A stretch of DNA of 64,000 nt, from the NCBI GenBank assembly GCA_020410785.1, contig CP084573.1, forward strand, positions 930,001-994,000, in the 5' to 3' direction. This document shows positions 46,401 through 55,400 of this stretch, in pieces (the first letter of the stretch is position 1; every line of letters starts with the position of its first letter). Below the pieces are notes generated by a model, which saw only the letters and a program-made list of their open reading frames with translations, did no database searches and was not told the origin of the DNA. The position numbers and the translations under genes were made by a program. The DNA is from Rickettsia endosymbiont of Culicoides impunctatus. Its GTDB lineage: Bacteria; Pseudomonadota; Alphaproteobacteria; Rickettsiales; Rickettsiaceae.

Positions 46401-48921
46401 AATCAATGCTAAAGGAGATATCAAGATACTAAAAGGTGCAACTACTGCGATTTCTAAAAATTTCACTGCCAATAGCCTTACAGGAGAAGGTACGGTTAGA
46501 TTTAATAACCCACAAGAGCTGATCCTTAATATTCCAATAGAGACCGGTACTATAGAAATCGCCGGAGGTAATATACAAGCTACTAAGAAGATTTCAACGG
46601 GTAATGTTTTATTCTCTAATTCTAAAGAGGCAATTTTAACCTTAAAAGAGGAAAGCATTATAAGTAATATTGAAACAACTGGCAATGGCATACATAGTCT
46701 AGCATTAAATGCCAATCTTACCATTGCAGCCGGTAATGTTGGATCAAAGAGTAACAGATTAAAAGAGATTAAATTACTAGGTAATCATACAATCAGCATT
46801 ATTGGTAATAATTTTTATTCCAATATATCTACCGCAAATAAGGATAGCGGTATAGTAATGTTTAACTCGGATGATAGTGTTGCTCATGGCAATCTCGGAA
46901 CAAATGAGTTTAGATTGTCTGATGTAACTTTTGATAGTAATTCTACGGCGGAAGGTGATGTTTACTCCAAAAAAATAACCATTAAAGATAAGAAAACAGC
47001 AACTTTTGCTGGTACTGAGAAAAAAACTATAGACGTGCCAGGAGTACCAAGGTTATTGGAAAAGTTTACCTATAGCACGCAAATTGGTTCGGAAGAAATA
47101 AATGCTGAAGGCTCATCCAAGATACAGTTTAAAAGTGGAGCCTTGGTTAATGCTCCAATTAATGGTGGAGAGGTAATATTAGCAGATAATGTCTGGTTTA
47201 AAGAAAAAGTAACGTCAGCAGCTCCTGTAACCTTTGCTGCAGATAAGTATGTAATATTGGAACAAGACGTTAAATTTGCTAGCATTGCAGCCAATCAAGC
47301 CAAGATAATTATGTTAGGTGAAAAACAAACTATTACTGGTGATTTAACCGCTAAAGATTTAACCATGGATCTTGGAACTAGCCAAGTTAAATATGGTAAT
47401 ACTGCCAAATTGACAGGAGAGCTAAAATTACGCAGTTTCTATGACACATCAAAGTTAGATGGTGGTAATATAGAAATTCTGAGTAATGGTAAATTGGATA
47501 TATCTCAACTAGACAAATTGGTTGTAACAATAGCGGGACAGACGGATATTAGTGAAATGCCTGATGAGACTAAATATGTTCTGATTTCGTCAGTTGATTG
47601 TAATGGTGTTAGTTTGGATCCAAGTAAAGTTGACTTGAAACTCGATGAACAAAGCCGCTTTGTCAGCTGGACTATTGATCCTAGCAATCTAACCCTGCAT
47701 GCAAAGGACATTCATAAGAAAGTTATAGAAAAAGACGTAATAGAATTAGATGAAGAATCAGCAAAAACACAAGACCCTGATGCTGCTAGCCGTTTATCTG
47801 AAAGAGCGACTCTTCTTAAGCTGTTGAATAATATAACTGATAAAGATAGTGATGCTTTTAAGTACTTGGGCGAGATTGGTCTAATGGATAAAGATAATCG
47901 TGCTTTGGCAATGGATAAACTATTACCTGGTAATACAAATCCAATTTCAATGGAATTAGCACTTATGGTAAGTGAAGCAATTTCTCAAGTTGCTTCCCAA
48001 ATTGCTTCCCAAATTGCTTCAAGGTCTGTGAATATGCTGCCTGTAGCATCGGGTGATGATGATAAGGTAACGTATGGAGTATGGGGTAGTCCATTTTATG
48101 CCGTTGGTCACCAAGAAATGCGAAAAGGAATTAGTGGTTATAGATCAAAATCGGTTGGTGGTATATTTGGCTTTGATGGTTTAATAAATGATGACTTGCT
48201 AGTTGGTGTAGCTTATAGCAAAATTGATACAAAAATGTCTCATAAATATCTGAAATTTGGCGATAAAACTAACGGTACTACTAATCTCTTCTCTTTATAT
48301 GGTTCATATAAATTCCCAAGCAATTTCTTTGCTGAAGCGGTAGCATCATATGGCATAACCGATGTTAAAAACGCAGAAGGACGTGTAGTTCTTGATGATA
48401 ATAAGAAAGTTACTACAGGCACAACTGTTGCTAAATATAAATCTACTTCTTATAGTGGGCAACTACTTACCGGGTATAATTACCAACCTTCTGAAAAGTT
48501 AACTATTACGCCAACCATTGGGCTAAGATACTCACAATTTATGGATGACGGTCATGTGCAAAGTGGTACAGTATGCCAAAACTTAACTGTTAAGAAGACG
48601 TCGTACAATAAATTTGAAGGTATTTTGGGTCTAAGGACTGCAACAAACATCCAACTTGACCAATTACTACTAATAGCAGAATTGCATGGTTACGTTAATT
48701 ATGATTTCAAAGGAAAATCACCAAAAATTGATGCAAGGTTAGGTGGGATGAATGAACCATTACCAACAAAATCAGTTAAACCTGCTAAGGTTTCCTTTAC
48801 TGTTGGTACTGGTCTAACTGTGAAATCCAATATGATGGAATATGGTGTTACCTATAATGCCCACATTGCTGATAAATATATTGGTCATCAAGGTAGTTTG
48901 AAGGTTAAAGTGAACTTCTAG
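43492..48921 (+). CDS. Surface cell antigen autotransporter (OmpA/OmpB-type Sca)
   Basis: 1809 residues. A signal peptide (about 1-32, ending SGAFA) leads to a Gly/Asn/Thr-rich passenger of ~1480 residues that should form a beta-helix. A linker follows (DVIELDEESAKTQDPDAASR), then a C-terminal beta-barrel (about 1525-1809, from TYGVWGSPFYAV) ending in Phe (LKVKVNF). The barrel, with GDDDKVTYGVW, ISGY-S..GGIFGFDG and MMEYGVTYNA, looks to me closer to OmpA (Sca0) than to OmpB. The passenger has an exact 121-bp tandem-type duplication (44137-44257 and 44353-44473) and QLTGNVGG-type short repeats. Probable adhesin/invasin. No autochaperone boundary is evident. The start is at MAKKQNLLKN as in rickettsial Sca proteins. 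Confidence 0.92.
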   Translation: MAKKQNLLKNLLTSVSVASIVSSIGGSSGAFAAADVNIGNTHTTLSILHTAGFHGGDNLEFNEALDGGGIVTITVDAASGAAGNIGNITATNPGNIVIDRNITIGGDILRGGGLGDTMTASINNNTTLTLSAGVDHTGLGAVTLNGATATLTLADNTTVHNAIDGVGQGILNLGIGSTVNGEIGGTKSLATVNIAGGEVNINHNVSAANTTLIAGSVLKLAADKTINGAIKNISGVDGKGTLTFLGAGGVTGNIGAAGASLLEVNIGAGEVSLGGNVFATDTKLTAVSVLKLAADKTINGAIKNISGVDGKGTLTFLGAGGVTGNIGEDTLALAQINIGANAGGEVILGGNVYTKKLEFANASNVKIAGDFGGGANGAAGEVDFGAGGTLTFNGALGDLKTFNATIANGANGTLNVHGRLKATHANIGNIKTINIGTADPAAGFLTIDASAGNVALLNDAAAAAGPGVAINFLDIASELRLLTDGVDSTITFYDHLPGVAGGGGIVSLEGANGHTLTLDSNGAKTLGTAGNTLTRLDVRGQVTIAGRDADRFDIHHVPMLNVIKGAVFTDEGATSAQIATVNIGATGGGGVGAATYVLDAIHGDFNILANVGDQINFSDPDARLILQNSDNTAVLKTITLANTLDPGLVANGKGIVELNSVHNGKMLTITKAAAQSLGTDVNKLKEVKFSGDGDLTIDPTIYAHTITSDIDGTVATNGIDGDVNFTKATILTIRGANNITGNVIFNAAGQLTGNVGGGVTFAAAGRLTGTVTGNAVFNAAGQLTGNVGGNVIFAANGTVDGNVTKVVTVNGGNSTVGGSIGSVAFTGNGQLAANKGVTGEVDFNNHEGTVTVAHQKTIGGDIKKGKNATLVFAGDGEVSGIKELKLLQAGNGNVKLATGDYGITEIQGNGTQTLTFADKFNSTGSINKNDGTAVNLIFDGSSRIDGVVGSDKSPVGNIQIKAGTVAFGDSINAKGDIKILKGATTAISKNFTANSLTGEGTVRFNNPQELILNIPIETGTIEIAGGNIQATKKISTGNVLFSNSKEAILTLKEESIISNIETTGNGIHSLALNANLTIAAGNVGSKSNRLKEIKLLGNHTISIIGNNFYSNISTANKDSGIVMFNSDDSVAHGNLGTNEFRLSDVTFDSNSTAEGDVYSKKITIKDKKTATFAGTEKKTIDVPGVPRLLEKFTYSTQIGSEEINAEGSSKIQFKSGALVNAPINGGEVILADNVWFKEKVTSAAPVTFAADKYVILEQDVKFASIAANQAKIIMLGEKQTITGDLTAKDLTMDLGTSQVKYGNTAKLTGELKLRSFYDTSKLDGGNIEILSNGKLDISQLDKLVVTIAGQTDISEMPDETKYVLISSVDCNGVSLDPSKVDLKLDEQSRFVSWTIDPSNLTLHAKDIHKKVIEKDVIELDEESAKTQDPDAASRLSERATLLKLLNNITDKDSDAFKYLGEIGLMDKDNRALAMDKLLPGNTNPISMELALMVSEAISQVASQIASQIASRSVNMLPVASGDDDKVTYGVWGSPFYAVGHQEMRKGISGYRSKSVGGIFGFDGLINDDLLVGVAYSKIDTKMSHKYLKFGDKTNGTTNLFSLYGSYKFPSNFFAEAVASYGITDVKNAEGRVVLDDNKKVTTGTTVAKYKSTSYSGQLLTGYNYQPSEKLTITPTIGLRYSQFMDDGHVQSGTVCQNLTVKKTSYNKFEGILGLRTATNIQLDQLLLIAELHGYVNYDFKGKSPKIDARLGGMNEPLPTKSVKPAKVSFTVGTGLTVKSNMMEYGVTYNAHIADKYIGHQGSLKVKVNF
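44137..44257 (+). repeat. Internal repeat of Sca passenger, unit 1
   Basis: 121 bp that recur unchanged 216 bp (72 codons) downstream at 44353-44473. Encodes SVLKLAADKTINGAIKNISG, then VDGKGTLTFLGAGGVTGNIG. The 72-codon period suggests duplication of whole beta-helix turns. Confidence 0.9.
44353..44473 (+). repeat. Internal repeat of Sca passenger, unit 2
   Basis: Second identical copy of 44137-44257. The sequence between the copies (AAGASLLEVNIGAGEV...) has diverged, so the exact identity points to recent duplication or gene conversion. Confidence 0.9.
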
Positions 48922-48931
48922 AGAGTAAAAA

Positions 48932-49097
48932 TTGGATTGCCAAGCGTCGGCGTATATGTGTCTCAAACGTCATTGTGAGAAGGCATAGCCGATGAAGCAA
49001 TCCATTTCTAATCAACTTTTATGGATTGCCGCGTCGCCGCAAAGCGGCTCCTCGCAATGACGATTTGTACGTTAACTTTTTTCCGTGAACGCTCACG
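48932..49097. repeat. Family D repeats (three half units) with GTGAACGCTCAC tail
   Basis: GGATTGCCAAGCG..., ACGTCATTGTGAGAAGG..GATGAAGCAATCC, TGGATTGCCGCGTCGCC..GGCTCCTCGCAATGACG, then GATTTGTACGTTAACTTTTTTC-CGTGAACGCTCACG. The largest copy in the window. It directly abuts an RPE. Confidence 0.8.
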
Positions 49098-49099
49098 AT

Positions 49100-49206
49100 T
49101 ATAGTCAATTCAGGAGAATTTGGGGCTAGGAGCGATGGAGCGACGCCTATAAGTAATAGGCGAGCATTGAGCGACGACGTCACCAACTTCTCATCAATTG
49201 ACTATA
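49100..49206 (+). repeat. RPE-like element (NSGEF type), intergenic
   Basis: TATAGTCAATTCAGGAGAAT ... TCTCATCAATTGACTATA. Full length. It sits between the family D repeat and the promoter of the restriction-modification gene; together they fill most of 48922-49333. Confidence 0.9.
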
Positions 49207-49252
49207 GTACGTTTTAAGGTTAGGCTATAATTTAAATTAAAGTATCTATTGT

Positions 49253-49278
49253 TGACAGGTTTTGTTTTGGATATAATT
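49253..49278 (+). promoter_or_regulatory. Candidate promoter of the type IIG R-M gene
   Basis: TTGACA followed by TATAAT with a 14-nt spacer, shorter than the ideal 16-18, located 55-80 nt before the ATG at 49334. Both boxes are perfect matches, which is unusual for this window. Confidence 0.45.
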
Positions 49279-49333
49279 AAAGGAACAATAATGTGGCTTT
49301 TAAATTGTTATTGAACAATTGGATGATTTAATT

Positions 49334-51925
49334 ATGAGCGAAGAACTTCTGCAAAGAGATTTAATCAAGAATCCTCAAAAAATAGGGAGTTGGAATTTTT
49401 ATAATATTGGTTCAACAACTATTAGTGCTTTAAAAAAATCTGATATAATAAGAAGTATAGATTATGGGAATGTATCAAACAAGAGAGTTGATGCCATTAT
49501 CACCAAAAAAAAAGAAGTTATTGCTATTGTGGAATTTAAATCACCTGAACATTTTAATACCAAGGATAAAAAAAATAATGCCATTCTGCAAGAAATTGAG
49601 GTTGCCAAAAAACTAAAAACAAAATTAATTATTGCAACTGATACCAAAGAGACGGTATGGTTTAATGTTGCTACTGGTAATACCGTGAAAACCGAAGAAG
49701 GTAATGATTTTAAATATCCTTTTGATTCTAAAGATATAAACTTACCAAAAGTTATCAATGAAATAATACAATCAATAAATGAGAAAAATGATAGAATTTT
49801 ACCAAAAGAACTAGTCAATCCAACAGATTTAGCAAAACAAATATGGCAAGATGTTTGGAGTGTTAGCGGTGCAACCCCTGATAATTGCTTATACACATTT
49901 GTTGAATTATTTATATTCAAATATTTAAGTGATTTAAAAATATTGCAAGGTACTTATAATTTTTACACTTTACTTGGGATGTATGAAGAAGGCAATGAAA
50001 CTAATACAGTTTTACAACATTATGCAAATATTATCAGACCACAAATAAAAGAGCTGTTTCCTGAAAATGCCCTAGACAAGACCACCATAATAAATGGTAG
50101 CATATTTATCAGCAAAGAACAAAAAGCTGTTGATGGTTACGGAATAGTCTTTAAAAAAGTTCTCCAAAAATTTAAAAATTATGGAAAACTTGAACATATT
50201 GACCATGATTTTAAAAGTAAGTTATTCGAGAGTTTTTTAAAAGAAAGTATCAGTAAAAAGAATTGGGGGCAGTTCTTTACCCCAATTAAAGTTGTCCGTG
50301 CTATCAATGAAATGGCAGAAGGTGAGCTAAAAGAAGGAATGACTATTTGTGATCCAGCCTGCGGAGTGGGAAAATTTCCATTAGAATTTATAAAGAACGA
50401 TCTTGATAAGCTCTTTAAAGTTGAAAACAATAAAATAATACAAAAAGTTAAAATAGTTGGTTTTGATAAGGGTTTTGATAAGGGTTTTGATAAAGATGAG
50501 CAAAAAACCATCATTTTAGCAAAAGCCAATATGCTTATTTATTTTTGTGAACTGATAAAAGATAATATTGGATTAACTAGGGAATTTGCCAAAATATTTA
50601 ATGAGAGTTTTATTTTAAAAACAAACTCAATACTTGGTACGCTTTCAGAAGCAGAAGAAGAAAAATATGACTTAATTTTAACAAACCCACCTTATGTAAC
50701 AAGTGGTAGTAGTAATTTAAAAGAAGAGATAGCTAAAAATACTACGTTAAAAAATTATTATAAGATAAATGCCATGGGTATTGAGGGGCTTTTCATGGAG
50801 TGGATTATAAAAGCTCTTAAGAAAGGTGCTAAGGCTTTTATAGTTGTGCCTGACGGCATTTTTAATAGACGGAACGATAAAAATTTAAGGCAATATATTT
50901 TAGATAGTTGCTATATTGATGCAATTATTTCTTTGCCATTAAAGACATTTTTTACAACGACCAAAAAGACTTATATTTTAGCGATTACAAAAAAATTCGA
51001 TATTTCTGATATTCAGACTAATCCAGTATTCACCTATTTAGTTAGTGAAATTGGTGAAAGCAGAGATGTAAATAGATTTGATATTGAGCAAGATGACTTA
51101 AAAGAAGCTGTTAATTTGTATAACGCTTTTAAGGGTAATAAGAAGTATTTTGCAAATCTTAATCATGATAAGAGATGTAAGATAGTTTCGATAAATGAAT
51201 TTGACAGTGATAAAAATTGGTCTGTAGAAAAATGGTGGAGTAAAGAAGAAAAAATTGAATTAGCTATTGGAGAAACAGACCAAATGGTTTCAATTAGTGA
51301 GTTTAGCGATATAATTAAGGATTTAGGAATGATCTGTAATGAGTTTAGCAAATCATTACAAGATAGCGTTCTTTATAAAATTGAGAATGAAATTGGAAGT
51401 TGTAAAAGTATCAAAATAGAGGATATTTTTAATATAAAAAAGGGAGTAGCAAAATACACTAAGACTTATATTAAAGAACATGAAGGTTCGTATCCTGTCT
51501 ACTCAGCAAACACCAAACAAGATGGTGTTTTAGGTTATATAAATCATTTTGATCATGAGGTTGAATCTATCCAGATTACTACCAATGGATATGCTGGCAC
51601 AGTTTTTTATAGGTCAAAACATAAATTTAGCATAAATGGAGATGCAAGATTGTATATCCCAAAATGTGATAATCTTGATTGTTTATATCTATCGTTTGAA
51701 TTACAAAAAGCATTAGATAAAAATAACTTTAATTGGGAATATAAGCCAACCATAGAAAGAACAAGAAATATTGAAGTCAAAATTCCAATTACTACAGCAG
51801 GTGAATTTGATTTACCAAAACAACAAGAAATAGCAGAAAAATATCGTAAAATCGAAGAAATAAAGACTAATATAAAAAGAGAACTTGAAAAAATAGAAAA
51901 TATAAAAGTTGATATTGGTTTATAA
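49334..51925 (+). CDS. Type IIG (fused R-M-S) restriction-modification enzyme
   Basis: 863 residues. The N-terminal nuclease domain of the PD-(D/E)xK type has Asp53 in RVDAII and Glu67-x-Lys69 in IAIVEFKS, as in HsdR-N-like domains. A HsdM-like N6-adenine methyltransferase follows: GQFFTP (about 312), motif I DPACGVG (about 340) and motif IV LTNPPYV (about 451). The C-terminus is one HsdS-type target-recognition domain (SIKIEDIFNIKKG ... TTNGYAGTVFYRS ... LPKQQEIAEKYRKI, about 690-860). One polypeptide therefore carries cutting, methylation and specificity. A 12-bp tandem array (DKGF x3, 50459-50494) lies in the methyltransferase domain. The ATG at 49334 is preferred to an upstream TTG. No anti-restriction or partner gene adjoins. 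It appears intact. Confidence 0.85.
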   Translation: MSEELLQRDLIKNPQKIGSWNFYNIGSTTISALKKSDIIRSIDYGNVSNKRVDAIITKKKEVIAIVEFKSPEHFNTKDKKNNAILQEIEVAKKLKTKLIIATDTKETVWFNVATGNTVKTEEGNDFKYPFDSKDINLPKVINEIIQSINEKNDRILPKELVNPTDLAKQIWQDVWSVSGATPDNCLYTFVELFIFKYLSDLKILQGTYNFYTLLGMYEEGNETNTVLQHYANIIRPQIKELFPENALDKTTIINGSIFISKEQKAVDGYGIVFKKVLQKFKNYGKLEHIDHDFKSKLFESFLKESISKKNWGQFFTPIKVVRAINEMAEGELKEGMTICDPACGVGKFPLEFIKNDLDKLFKVENNKIIQKVKIVGFDKGFDKGFDKDEQKTIILAKANMLIYFCELIKDNIGLTREFAKIFNESFILKTNSILGTLSEAEEEKYDLILTNPPYVTSGSSNLKEEIAKNTTLKNYYKINAMGIEGLFMEWIIKALKKGAKAFIVVPDGIFNRRNDKNLRQYILDSCYIDAIISLPLKTFFTTTKKTYILAITKKFDISDIQTNPVFTYLVSEIGESRDVNRFDIEQDDLKEAVNLYNAFKGNKKYFANLNHDKRCKIVSINEFDSDKNWSVEKWWSKEEKIELAIGETDQMVSISEFSDIIKDLGMICNEFSKSLQDSVLYKIENEIGSCKSIKIEDIFNIKKGVAKYTKTYIKEHEGSYPVYSANTKQDGVLGYINHFDHEVESIQITTNGYAGTVFYRSKHKFSINGDARLYIPKCDNLDCLYLSFELQKALDKNNFNWEYKPTIERTRNIEVKIPITTAGEFDLPKQQEIAEKYRKIEEIKTNIKRELEKIENIKVDIGL
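50459..50494 (+). repeat. 12-bp tandem repeat in the R-M gene
   Basis: TTTTGATAAGGG repeated three times, the last unit slightly different (GATAAAG), encoding GFDKGFDKGFDK. The unit is a multiple of three, so slippage would change repeat number without breaking the frame. Confidence 0.75.
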
Positions 51926-51944
51926 TCTTAACCTCTACAATCCG

Positions 51945-52025
51945 TTAAGGCTAGGAAACTGTCGGGGATAAGCCTCCACAACTGTTGAAAGTTAGAAGAG
52001 GAAAAGGTTTTAGAGGTCATCATTG
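51945..52025 (+). other. Possible IS200/IS605 right-end (omega-RNA-like) remnant
   Basis: AATCCGTTAAGGCTAGGAAA, CTGTCGGGGATAAGCCTCC and CCACAACTGTTGAAAGTTAG-AAGAGGAAAAGG contain nested complements (CCG/CGG, GGCT/AGCC, CCTC/GAGG). From memory they resemble the structured 3' end of TnpB genes, which encodes the guide (omega/re) RNA. No tnpB coding sequence is present; the R-M gene ends just before. Resemblance only. Confidence 0.35.
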
Positions 52026-52052
52026 CAGTTTAAAAATTGCAAAAAAATAACC

Positions 52053-52142
52053 GATGTCATTGTGAGGAGACGTGAGTCGATGAAGAGATTTTTGGTTACT
52101 TTTGTGGATTGCCTAGTCTACCTACTGTCTTACTCGCAATGA
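52053..52142. repeat. Composite family D repeat, degenerate
   Basis: GATGTCATTGTGAGGAGACG..GTCGATGAAG...GTGGATTGCC..CTTACTCGCAATGAT: both units present, with more mismatches than other copies. Confidence 0.6.
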
Positions 52143-52179
52143 TATTGACCATATACTACTTTTAAAGTGTCTTACCTAG

Positions 52180-52336
52180 GCTCTGTGAACAAAATTTTAA
52201 TTGTTTAGATTTTGAGTATTTTTAAGCGAAAATTAATAAGATTTTTGCCGGAATAGTTAGTTCTATTTCAAAAAAATCTTATAATTTGCAGCTAAAAAGA
52301 GTCGAAATCTAGTAATTTAAATTTTGTTCACAGAGC
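52180..52336 (-). mobile_element. MITE copy 2 (157 bp, CTAG flanks)
   Basis: Same element as 2809-2965 in the opposite orientation, flanked by CTAG at 52176-52179 and 52337-52340. The interior (TTTTGAGTATTTTTAAGCG ... AGAGTCGAAATCTAGTAATT) is the reverse complement of copies 1 and 3 with almost no differences. Confidence 0.9.
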
Positions 52337-52447
52337 CTAGAACCTACATCCTCTTCTAACTTTCAACAGTTGTGGGGTAAAATTATTAGCACATTTGTCA
52401 GACAAAACTACTGTAAAAATGTCAGTTGACTATAACAGAAAAGCAAT

Positions 52448-55400
52448 CTAAAACTGCTTAGACACTCTTATGCTTATCGTATTTGAATCTAATTCAATAT
52501 CGGTCATATAGTCTGGCGTAAAATTGCTTGCAAATTCACTTAAGGTTTGTTCGAGAATGAATTTACTATGTTGCTGGACTATTAGCATAAAATCTGGCTT
52601 ACCAATAATTTCTAGAAAAATTCTGTCATTTATAGCAAAATTGGCATCTTTTCTCGTTTGCTGAATAAAGCGTATTAAATCTCTTGCTATACCTTCTTCG
52701 TATAATTCCCGTGTTATTTCCAAATCTAGCAATATTAGCCCCTGATTATTAGCTAAAGATTTTGTACCTTTAGCATTTTTAGGTTGCAAGGCTAGAGAGA
52801 ATTCATCATTATTCAGCTTCTCTCCGGCTATTATTAGATGCTCAGGAGTAAGTTGCCACTGATTCTTTTTAGAAGCTACTATGATATCTTTGACTTTATG
52901 AGGTAGACGCTTACCTAAATTAGGGAAGTTAATCGATAATTTATGATCGGCATAATTTTCTACATCATCTTTATAAATTACCTTTTTAACATTGATTTCA
53001 TCTTTAATCAATTCTTCAAATTTTATTAATAGCTCATTATTGCTGCTAATGATTGTTAAGCTGCTCAATGGTTGTCTAGTCCGAATATTCTCGCTACTTC
53101 TAATGAATAAAGCATTACTACAAATATCTAATATTTGATCCATGGTGCTAACCAAATCATCATCCACTTCTATCTTATCTAGTGTAGGAAAATCTGTCAA
53201 ATGAACACTAGACTTCCCACAAAACTCTACTTCTGCTGGTAATTTGTACGTCAATGCGGTACTCGAATCCTCACATACATTAGAGTACGCTGCGGTTCTG
53301 CGTTCCTCATTTCCTTCAAATTCCTCAGCATAAGCGACTTTTGCAGGAAGTCTATTATCACCTTTCGGTTCTATCCCGGTGAGTCCCAAATAAATCTCCT
53401 CAGAAATTAATGGCAATAAACTAGATTGAGCGGACGACATTATTTTAATACAACTATATAAGGTATTATAAGCATTTTTCTTATCTTGATCTTTCTCACT
53501 TTTCCAAAAACGATTTCTACTTCTTCTAATATACCAATTATTTAATACTTCAAAAAAATCGGCAATGTTACTATAGGCTATTTGACTGTCAAAATTATCT
53601 AACCCATGCTGAATTTTTTGTACTGATATTTTTAGTTTTGATAAAATATAACGATCTAGCACATTTTGAGAATTAAAGTCTAGTTCAGCTTTGATTTGGT
53701 CAGCATTAGCATACATAGTAAAGAAATGGTAGGCATTCCAAATAGGCTTAATAAATAAACGTAAGCTCTCAAAAACCATTTTTCCGTCTTTATCGATCAA
53801 TAATTCCTGACCTTTAACTATATTTGCAGAGAGCATAGTAACTCTTAGAGCGTCAGAACCATATTTATCAAATAATTCTAATGGATCAGCATAATTATTA
53901 AGACGCTTTGATAATTTTTGTCCGGTACTATCTAATATAACTCCATGGCAAATACAATTTAAAAAAGGTGGTTGGTCAAATAAAGCAGTTGACAACACCA
54001 TTAAAGTATAGAACCAACCACGTGTTTGTGCTGAATATTCCACTATAAAATCAGCAGGAAAATGCTTTTCAAACCAATCTTTATTTTCAAATGGATAATG
54101 TACTTGTCCATAAGGCATAGAGCCGCTTTCAAACCAACAATCAAATACATCTTCTATTCGACGCATCATTGATTTGCCGGTTGGATCGTCTGGATTTTTT
54201 CTAGTTAGCTGATCAATAAAAGGTCGATGCAAATCAACGATTGTTACCCCAAAATCTTTCTCTAGCTCTTCTATTGAGCCATACACATCAATTCTAGGAT
54301 AAACCGGATCATCCGACTTCCAGACTGGGAGAGGCGTCCCCCAAAATCTATTACGGCTAATTGACCAATCTCTAGCATTTTCTAACCATTTTCCAAATAG
54401 ATTATCCCTAATATGCAAGGGTATCCAGTTAATTTGCTGATTTAATTCAACCATTCTGTCTTTAAATTCGGTAACTTTCACATACCAAGAAGGAACTGCT
54501 TTGTATATAAGAGGGGTGTCAGTACGCCAACAATGCGGATAATTATGAATATATTGCTCAGTTTTAAACCAATTCCCCTGATTTTTTAGCTTAATAATAA
54601 TTTGATCATTAGCATCAAATATTTGCAAACCGACAAAATCATAAATTTCTTTGGTAAATTTCCCAGCATTATCTACAGGACAAACGAGTTCTATTCCTTG
54701 CGATTGACAAAGAATTTGATCCTCCTCACCAAAACCGGGGGCCATATGTACGATGCCGGTACCGTCTCCTTCGACGACAAAATCTCCAGAAAGTACTTTG
54801 AAACTACCTGGATGATTGGAAAAATAATCGAATAATGGTTGGTAAGTAAGATTCATGTTTAATAAGCACTTACCTTCAATTATATCATAATTTGTGTCAG
54901 CACTAAGCCCTAATTCTTTGTGATATTTTTCTAAAGCAAATTTTGCCAAAATATAACAAACCTGACCATTTGGCACTAAAGCATATTCAATATTTGCTCC
55001 AATGGCTAATGCCAAATTAGCCGGCAAAGTCCATGGAGTCGTAGTCCATGCCAGCATTCTATACTCATTATACTGCCCAGAACTTGGCAATTTCTCATTA
55101 AGTACAAAACTTACCGTAACCGCCTTATCAGTTCTCTCTCTATATGAGTTGTCTAGCCTAGTTTCAAAATTGGATAAAGGCGTTTCACATGCCCAAGAAT
55201 AAGGCATTACCCTCATTGATTCATAAAGAAGCCCCTTATTGTATAATTCTTTAAAAGCCCACAAAACAGATTCCATAAAGGCTTTATCCATAGTTTTATA
55301 GGAATTGTCAAAATCCACCCATCTTGCTTGCCTATTAACATATTTCTGCCACTGATCAGCATATTTCATCACCGATGATTGACAATGCTCGTTAAATTTA

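Larger units (their letters stand above)
51976..52375. repeat. 27-bp inverted repeat pair around a repeat cluster
   Basis: CCACAACTGTTGAAAGTTAG-AAGAGGA at 51976-52002 is exactly inverted at 52349-52375. Between them lie a family D repeat (52053-52142) and MITE copy 2. The second arm looks like a shorter, inverted copy of the same right-end remnant, cut by the MITE side. The 522-bp gap 51926-52447 has no gene. Confidence 0.75.

Noticed and set aside
43650..47711. Several minus-strand ORFs of 60-177 codons under the Sca gene
   Set aside because: Pro/Ser/Leu-rich complements of the Gly/Asn/Thr-rich repeats; none has an initiation region or family match.
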